64,000 nucleotides of DNA from Enoplolaimus lenunculus (lineage: Eukaryota; Nematoda; Enoplea; Enoplida; Thoracostomopsidae), in the NCBI GenBank assembly GCA_030248215.1, contig JASANG010000527.1, positions 17,558 to 81,557 of the forward strand, read 5' to 3'. Of this stretch, positions 57,322 to 64,000 are shown in pieces. Both the position numbers and the translations under genes were made by a program. The notes beneath the pieces were generated by a model. That model was given only the letters and a program-made list of their open reading frames with translations, was not told where the DNA came from and ran no database searches. Each line of letters opens with the position of its first letter. Position 1 is the first letter of the stretch.

Positions 57322-57661
57322 CTCTAAAAGCTTAAACTAACTTGATTTAAGCTTAAGCTAATCCACCAGTATTAAACTAACTTTCAAGATTAACTAAACT
57401 AACTGGTAGGTTTAAGCTTAAACTCATTTAAAATGTTACTTATTTTCAGTTTAAGCTAAACTTAATGAACTCTTAAATACACTGCTGCACTTGTTACTTA
57501 ATCTAAAAATAAGTTTACTTAATCTCGTGTTAAACTTAAAAACACGTCAGATTAAGTAAAACTTAAAATTCTAGTTTAGTTAGTCCGTCCAGCCATTTAA
57601 GTTTTACTTAAACTGATATTCAAGTTTAGTTAAGCTATAATTTAAGCTTAAGTTTTTAGAG
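57322..57661. mobile_element. AAGCTTAA-core TIR element
   Basis: Inverted ends CTCTAAAAGCTTAAACT and CTTAAGTTTTTAGAG. The whole 340 bp is variants of AAGTTTAGTTTAA and TTAAGCTTAA in both orientations. No target duplication identified. Confidence 0.65.
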
Positions 57662-57804
57662 AATATAGGCATATACTTAGAATTATGTTTATGTTTAGTG
57701 TTAGGCTTGGATTTAGACAAAGGTTTACGCTTATGCTTAGTAAGAGCATGCTCGCCGCTACAGTTTATGTGACATGCATGAAGTATTAAAAAAGAGAAAA
57801 ATCA
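57662..57804. repeat. TTAGGC-like remnant next to the PH-like gene
   Basis: TGTTAGGCTTGGATTTAG and GCTTATGCTTAG words, no ends. Confidence 0.4.
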
Positions 57805-59681
57805 CTAAGGAATGCCATTAATAACAGGAATATCATGCGGAATAACCGCACGAATCGCAGTGAAAAACGCTTCAAAATCACGCACCGTAAATCCTTTATA
57901 AGTCGCTTGACCTTGAACGTCAAGCACAATATTGACCGTTAAACTGTCTGATGACGAATTATAATACGATTGTTGGCCATTATTTCTAGCGTCGTATTTG
58001 CCATTCTGCCGGTTTGACACCAACTCGCGTCCACAATCACAACCCCACCATGTTCCTGTACAACTGCAACCCCAACACGACGTTCGCCAACAACTGTTTG
58101 CGCCTTGATCATCGTAGTATAACGCTTCGATGTGTGAAAGTGGAATTATTTTTGAATTAAAAAACGGAAAATAATACGTTTTCAACAGCAAAAAGCTTGG
58201 ATTCAGTCGACAAAAACGATCTTCATACAGAATGTTCGCATCAGGCGGACCACAACTGTTGTGGATAACTGAAGGCGTCCGTTGATGTTTCCACGATGTT
58301 GTATGGTTCAGCGCTGGTTGTTGAGATGCAACAATGTGAGACGCGTGGTTATCTTCGTCCGAAATCCATACGCTTAAGTTCAAAAGTCAACGCATATATC
58401 GGATGTACACTTCCGCTTACAGACGTTTCGTTTAAGCTTAGACTTAGCTTTAGGCCTATGTTTCGAAAAAGGTTTACTATTTGCGCCTAAGATTTAGCCT
58501 GAAACAATACCTAAGCCTAAATCGGAGCCTTAACCTAAGCGTTAAAGTTAAATGAGAGGAAAAGTATACAAGGGCCAGATTTCAAGAATTCATATCAATA
58601 GAAGCGTTTGCGTTAGAATTGATTGCTGTGCGATAGTTCTGTTAGCGCAAAATATGCCTTAACATAGCGGGCACTGCGGAGTTTTTGAAAATGCAACTGT
58701 AAACGTAACAAATTTAACTGAATAAAGAGACACACAAAAGAATTATTAGAAACAATAGAAAACGATAATTTTCGGCTTGTTTTGTATCAAAAGCTTGAGC
58801 GATAATGCAAAGTTATACTTAGGAATGTACTTTGAAAAGTTAAGTATGCTTCAAAGTTTCAAACTAAACTTGATCCGCTGAAGCTTTCAAAGTATTTTCA
58901 CGCCAAAAATGTGAAAAACATGGCGACGTAAAAGCATCAGGTCCATAGCCAGCTCACCTTGCTAGGGGAGCTAAAATATATTTCAGGGGAGGCTAAGCCC
59001 CCCTGCCCCCCTTGTCTCCTGGCCCGACAAGGACAACTGAAAAAATTCTGCGCCATCGATGCATTTGGTCAATCTTGAAATATGAAAAAGTTGTCAAAAG
59101 AACGAACTTTAAAATCTTTGAAATTTCGGATCACAAAAAGTATCCTTTAATCGTCCACCAGTGGGAAATCCTGAATCCGCCACATGAGTCGCTTACCGTA
59201 CAAACTGATCAGTGACCGGAAACGTGTCTTCATGTTTACTCGGCTTTTTGTGGCGGCTTTCTTTGAACGAATTGTACTGATTTAAAAATCGGAGCTGAGT
59301 ATTGTTCAAAAAATCAACGGTTCGATCCAACCGCATACAGTGTCGAAACGAGTTCCTAGATACTGTTGAACTTTCGCGTTTAATACCGCTATCGTTCTCA
59401 GCGTCTCGACATTTTCCTAAATTCAAGCTGTGTTTTGAATTGTTTTTCGCGATATCGTCGGCTGTTTGTTCAATATTGTTTCTGGCCGTTTGGCACTTGC
59501 CGTTGACTGAGTTAAAACTACGAGTTTCTTTGTGATAACTTTGATCGTTATCAAATGAACTATTACTCGGTTCCGCTGGCTTAAACGCGACCATGGTATC
59601 TTCTAAGTAACGTTGTAATTGTTGCGGATCGCAGTGGCCTATGCGTACACCGTTGTCGTTGCAATCAAGAAACTCAGACAT
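57805..59681 (-). CDS. uncharacterised protein with PH-like C-terminal region, two exons
   Basis: Exon 1 is 59681-59197 and exon 2 is 58372-57805. The donor (TACG/GTAAGC) and acceptor (GAACTTAAG/C) join in phase to 350 residues. Residues 1-200 are polar, rich in Asn, Ser and charged residues, and probably disordered. Residues 208-340 look folded: FLLLKTYYFPFF and SKIIPLSHIEALYY (222-248) as beta strands, a Cys/Trp cluster at 256-275, VNIVLDVQG (308-316), then GFTVRDFEAFFTAIRAVIP (322-340) as a final helix. This order resembles PH-like domains of uncharacterised fungal and bacterial proteins, which end with a similar helix. The role may be membrane or lipid association, but that is inferred. 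No signal peptide or transmembrane segment. The in-frame stop before the ATG supports the start. Confidence 0.72.
58780..58905. mobile_element. mariner-like CTGTAGTG element, internal fragment
   Basis: TTGTATCAAAAGCTTGAGCG, GATAATGCAAAGTTATACTT and TATGCTTCAAAGTTTC match the middle of 19524-19957. No ends. Confidence 0.65.
58940..59035. repeat. interspersed repeat with GTAGCCAGC-type end
   Basis: ATAGCCAGCTCACCTTGC, TTTCAGGGGAGG and a C-rich run match 16940-17105 and 52505-52690. Confidence 0.5.
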
Positions 59682-60427
59682 ATTATCGATTGTGTGCAAG
59701 ATAAATGGCTAGTTTTCATGGCATAAAATTAGGAGCATGACGCAAAATATAAAGCGAATTGCATTAACATTGCCAGAATAAATCAAATTCAACGTGATAG
59801 TTTCTAAGGATACAGTTTAGCAGAATAGAAAACAAACAATTTATCCATCAAATGAAGCTTACGTCATTATAAAAGAGTGCTAAGTAAATTAACGCAACGC
59901 TGTGAAAACCAAGTGAAATTTTTTGCAATATGGGGCACGTTTGCTTGGAGACATGGACACTGTGGAGGTTAGAGACCAGGGATTTGAGTTTGGGCAAGGT
60001 TTAGGTTTGGCTTATGTTTAGTTTAGCCTTAGGCAACCTTCTATAGTTACGCGGTGCAGAACCAAACAAACCTGGTATACTTCATATTTTAGAAATAGGC
60101 AAAATGTAAATAATACCGCTTACAAATCGATCTGATACATAGGATATACATATTTAGTCAAAATAGATTGTCTGCTGTTATACTTTGCACTATGCATAAA
60201 ATCATAAGGCGAAACATATATAAGGTTCTGTGTAAAAAAATCAGGCTTAGAATGGCTTCTTAGAAGAAAAGCGTTGCCTTTTGAGGTACCTAAACCATAG
60301 TTAACATGAGAGTCAAATAATCATTTCATCATAGCATAAAAGACCCTAAGCTCAGTGTTAAGAGCTTTTTGCGCAAAAAACTTTGCAAAGCGTGCTTTAA
60401 ATGCAAAAATAAAGTTAAACATGTGTA
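59682..60427. other. region upstream of the PH-like gene
   Basis: Presumed promoter and 5' flank; no TATA box or other exon was identified. A TTAGG-like phrase lies near 60000-60040. Confidence 0.35.
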
Positions 60428-60871
60428 CTGTATTGACCCGAATAAGAGGGGGTAATAAGAGAGAGGGTCCCTATTTTGAGTCCGAATCATAAGGAGTCCG
60501 TATCCCTAATAAGAGCCCGTAAGCGGATAGAGTCCTTAAACCTTAATTAGAGTCCCCATAAATGTCAATTAACCCTAATTGTTGCGCATAAATGATTCCA
60601 GGACCAAATAATTTGAGTTTGAAACTTTAAAGCTTACTTAAATTTTGATACTACATTCCTAAGTATAACCTTGTATTATCGCTCAAGCTATTGACACAAG
60701 ACAAATAAACGTTTAATTCAACGGATAATTGCAGTACCGGATATATATCAGTAACGAACGGCGGCGGAGCGTAAGTTAAAAACAAAAAAGTCCGTAACCG
60801 AATAACAAGGGGGGGTACCCTCTGAAGAGGCCAAATACATATCAGCCCCCCGCTTATTCGGGTCAATACAG
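60428..60871. mobile_element. mariner-like CTGTAGTG element, copy 2
   Basis: TA on both sides, ends CTGTATTGACCCGAATAAG and CTTATTCGGGTCAATACAG (19-bp perfect inverted repeats). 444 bp, no transposase frame. Best preserved ends of its family. Confidence 0.92.
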
Positions 60872-61191
60872 TAATGTGAGCAAAGACTGTGTATTTCGCA
60901 AGGTTCCGCCAGAATTTCAATTTCTGCAGCAATTACGGCAAAAATTACTGTTCCGATTCCCGATTCAGACCGGCTGCTATGACGATGCCGGAATTCCGGC
61001 GTTTTCCGTTAGGTATCTTTAACATTATTTCATGTTTAAATTTAGTGTGTATATTCCACATTGCTTTAAAGTAACGAAATGGTTCGAAAATACAATGTAA
61101 AGACACGTATTTGAGTGAAGTTTTTGTATGGCTAAAAACTTACAGAGCACAAACTATAACGAAATCAAATTAAGACCAGCACGATTGCAGT
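60872..61191. other. intergenic, nothing recognised
   Basis: No supported feature. Confidence 0.35.
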
Positions 61192-61457
61192 TTAACCCTT
61201 TCACTCATAGAGTATACTATGAGCAACTAAATACAATAATGTACGAGCAATGCACACGAGCAGTGTTTAACATTTATAACATATATGCGCAGTGCAAACT
61301 CTCCACAAAACGTGAGAGCCTACTCGGGCTCGAGCGTCAAGCTCCTATAGCTCTGTGATCATCGTAAACGCCTCCCACCCGTGAGACTAAGGATCGAATC
61401 TTACCTTGAAATGACATCTTATATGAAATTGAAAATATTCATGTGAGAAAGCGTTAA
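61192..61457 (+). mobile_element. TTAA-flanked element with tRNA-like promoter, second subfamily, copy 2
   Basis: TTAA at both ends, TIRs CCCTTTCACTCATAG and TTCATGTGAGAAAGCG. A-box region TATAGCTCTGTGATCATCG, B-box GGATCGAATCTTACC. Sister of 22368-22638. Confidence 0.85.
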
Positions 61458-62089
61458 AATTCCAAACATTTCGACCAAATACAAACACCAAACGTTTCAA
61501 TAACTGCCTTAATTTAACAGTGTATAAACTTGACTTCACATCTGAAGCTTACCGAAACTAGCAATATCTCATAAGACAATTTTTACAATTCTAAAATATT
61601 TTATAAAATTTCGCTGTGATATATTTGTGCTTAATAAACTGTTTTCGCTAAGCTCATCTATTTTTCGCATTACTCGATTCAAAATCCTCATATGACACTG
61701 GCTATGATAGTATTACAGTTGCTACCTAACTTTGAAATATGCGGATCGGATCTGGTGGGCGTGATCCGGAAACACAATTTTAAATCAGCAAATTCAGACG
61801 TTTCAATGCAAAGCGGCCTGGCGGCATTTTGAAAAAAAAACAAAATAGTAAAAACAACGCTAAATATTTTTAGCATAAGACTTGCAGTATTGCACAACCC
61901 ACACATTTCAAAGAACCAGTAATTGCACAACGATATTATTCAGTTGTTAAGGGCTTTTAAACTTTATTTACTTGATTTTCCTGGATGATGTTGCTCTTGA
62001 AATGTTGAAATTCGATTTTTTTGGCAACTTTCGAATTCATTATAATTTTGCGTTCGAATTTTGATTTATGAATAACTTAGGAGTTTAAT
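61458..62089. other. intergenic, nothing recognised
   Basis: An 80-codon minus-strand stretch at 61688-61930 has no domain. Confidence 0.35.
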
Positions 62090-62388
62090 TATCCCTAATT
62101 GTAGCGCATAAATGACTCCAGGACCAAATAAATTTGAGTTCGAACCTTTAAAACGTACTAAGTTTTGAAAGTACATTCCTAAGTATATATAACCTTGCAT
62201 TAGCGCTCAAGCTATTGACACAAGCCAACGAAACCCTTAACTCAACCGATAACTGCAGTACCGGATACATATCAGCAACGAAGGGTGGCGTAGCGTGGGT
62301 TAAAATAAATAACAGTCCGTAACCGAATAACAGGGAGTCCCTCTGGAGATGCCAAATAAATATCAGTCCCTCTCTTAGTTACTACAGT
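62090..62388. mobile_element. mariner-like CTGTAGTG element, left-truncated
   Basis: Shares CCTAATTGTAGCGCATAAAT, TTGAGTTCGAACCTTTAAA and the end TTAGTTACTACAG with 60428-60871 but lacks the left end. Confidence 0.75.
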
Positions 62389-63482
62389 ATCGAACGAACT
62401 CGAATATTATACAACCAAGGGTGGATCCAGGAGGGATACATCCCCCACCGGCTTTCGAGTGTAAATTTTTTTGCAGGGTTAAAACAAACGTAAGCTATAA
62501 TGGCACTATTATGGTGATTTTTGAAAATACGGAAAAAAGAACATAAAACCTCTTCGTCCTAGTAATAACCAACATATTATTGGGTAGAAATTTATGAAAC
62601 ATCCGCTTTAACGAGTACATCTTCTTCACTTTGAGGTTCTTTTCGTTTGCGATACATGGTATACAACATTGGTATTTAAACCGCACTCAAATATTAAATG
62701 TGTACCAGTCTCACAGCACTACTTGTCATTATTATGATGTATTACTTCAATATAAACCTACTTTAACATAAAAGAAATCCTCATAAAAATTATTATTTAA
62801 GGAAAATATAATTTTTGTGTTTCTATGAACAATTGAAAGCACATTTAGTCAAATTTAACAAAATCCGACAATTTTTGGACGAAATTACAGATAAAGTGCC
62901 GATAACCAAAAACGCCCTGATTTATTATTGATATCAACCGTGCTTACGCGTTCTGATAAGTGTAGCCCAATAAAACAACGACTGGGCGACAAATAGAGTC
63001 AAAAACGCACTGATATCGCATAAGGAAATTTTTTTCCACCCAAAACCACAGTATAGTCATTGCTGAAATACTATTAGAGTGAAAGCAATATGCTTGCACT
63101 TTACTATTAACGACTACAGTCAACCTAAATGAAACTGCAAACTATTAATAACATTGCGTATATACGTCGAGGGCGTGCCTACGTGAGAATTCTGTACAGT
63201 TTTGCAAACTAGATGTCATTGAGCGAGACGTCAAAAACGTTGTATATTAAAATTTTTTTGAAAAACATTTATCAATTCTACTGTTGTCACATTGTGTTGA
63301 CATGTTATATGCACGCGGAAAACTGCTTACAAAATACTACTATTATCATTTTCATCCCTTAAATCGGCCAAATCATCCAGTTTACGCCGGGTGGCAAAGG
63401 TTATCCTCGCTTCAACTCAACAAACGCAAATTGTTTTAAATCGAAACAACCTAAATGTGAAATAGAAATGGTAGAAATTAGG
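62389..63482. other. intergenic, nothing recognised
   Basis: A lone GGTGGATCCAGG phrase near 62410 resembles a hAT-like end. No gene supported. Confidence 0.35.
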
Positions 63483-63606
63483 TGTGCAACCGGAGGTGAA
63501 AAATACCGGAGCCGGAGGTCAACGAAAGATGCCGGAGCCAGAGCCGGAGGTGAGCAGAAAAGCGAAAGTTGCCGGAGCAAGAGCCGGAGGTGAGCAGAAA
63601 TTAGGT
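63483..63606. repeat. GGCTCCGG-core element fragment
   Basis: Four units of CCGGAGCCGGAGGT type separated by GAGCAGAAA and CGAAAG spacers, ending AATTAGGTAG. Same word as 8369-8731 and the same AATTAGGTAG phrase found there inverted. Confidence 0.6.
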
Positions 63607-64000
63607 AGTATAAATGATGGTTAAATAGTTAATTTTAGCCAATATCGCAATATCTGCACCGTAGCCTTGAATACATTGTTTAGGTTCTTCTTTGATAATC
63701 AGATAGATTTATATATTTCGCTGATAAAATTGTAGGCACAGGGTCTTTGTTGAGCCATTTTTTGAACTAAATAAAATTATGTTTCTTTGTCATTTTTAAA
63801 CTTGTAAAAGAAACAACCACAAGAACATTTTCATGACATCGGAAAAATTTGTCGGCTTACAATTAGAATTTCATCTTGGAATATAAAAACTGTTCTTTAA
63901 AGCAACTAAACAGAAAAATTGCGTTTTGTAAATGGGTTTCAAAAATAGTGGGTTATTGATTTTCCTTATTTTCTATGTACGCATTCGGTTTTGACTACTG
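63607..64000. other. intergenic, nothing recognised
   Basis: No supported feature to the end of the window. Confidence 0.35.

Larger units (their letters stand above)
58373..59196 (-). other. intron of the PH-like gene (824 bp)
   Basis: GT-AG intron holding a TTAGGC-like remnant (58430-58565), a mariner-like fragment (58780-58905) and a GTAGCCAGC-type repeat (58940-59035). Confidence 0.7.

Noticed and set aside
1-64000. nematode origin from the TTAGGC words
   Set aside because: The words are confined to transposon cores and one internal array, so they do not show what the telomere repeat is.

Overview
This is an AT-rich (roughly one third G+C by eye) animal nuclear DNA window with few genes. 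Evidence for an animal: genes with consensus GT-AG introns, a fragment of eukaryotic 18S rRNA, Pol III type A and B boxes inside repeats, an LTR retrotransposon, and very many short terminal-inverted-repeat (TIR) elements. The phylum cannot be fixed from the sequence. TTAGGC is the nematode telomere word, but here it sits inside transposons, so it is not proof of a nematode. A tunicate or another small invertebrate is equally possible.

Only three genes are well supported. A class A GPCR-like receptor (plus strand, two exons, 38012-42274) has a repeat-filled 2.86-kb intron, and a 63-bp minisatellite runs through its stop codon. A small secreted cysteine-containing peptide is encoded on the minus strand (45838-46128). 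A two-exon minus-strand gene (57805-59681) encodes a 350-residue protein with a C-terminal PH-like region. A possible further exon lies at 51476-51689 (minus).

Almost everything else is repeat. At 22867-27045 sits a young non-autonomous LTR retrotransposon: two 1628-bp LTRs, a 5-bp target duplication ACGCC, a primer-binding-like start, a polypurine tract and a 923-bp interior. Around it are about 60 copies or pieces of short elements: (i) elements with a (TTAGGC)n core, ends reading GGCC-ATGT and 8-bp target duplications, nine of them perfect; (ii) elements saturated with GAGTTGA or GAGTCAA, mostly with TA target duplications; (iii) TTAA-flanked elements carrying a complete tRNA-like promoter; (iv) 434-444-bp mariner-like elements starting CTGTAGTG; (v) single elements built from ACTTAAGT, AAGCTTAA, GGCTCCGG or TCCGTTTC; (vi) hAT-like ends.

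The strongest candidate for something undescribed is this architecture: several families with unrelated ends and different target-site lengths, each with an interior made of one short reiterated word. Other points of note are a 42-bp-arm fold-back at 11830-11935, the 18S rRNA fragment at 35213-35301, the tRNA-bearing TTAA elements, and the minisatellite over the receptor stop codon.
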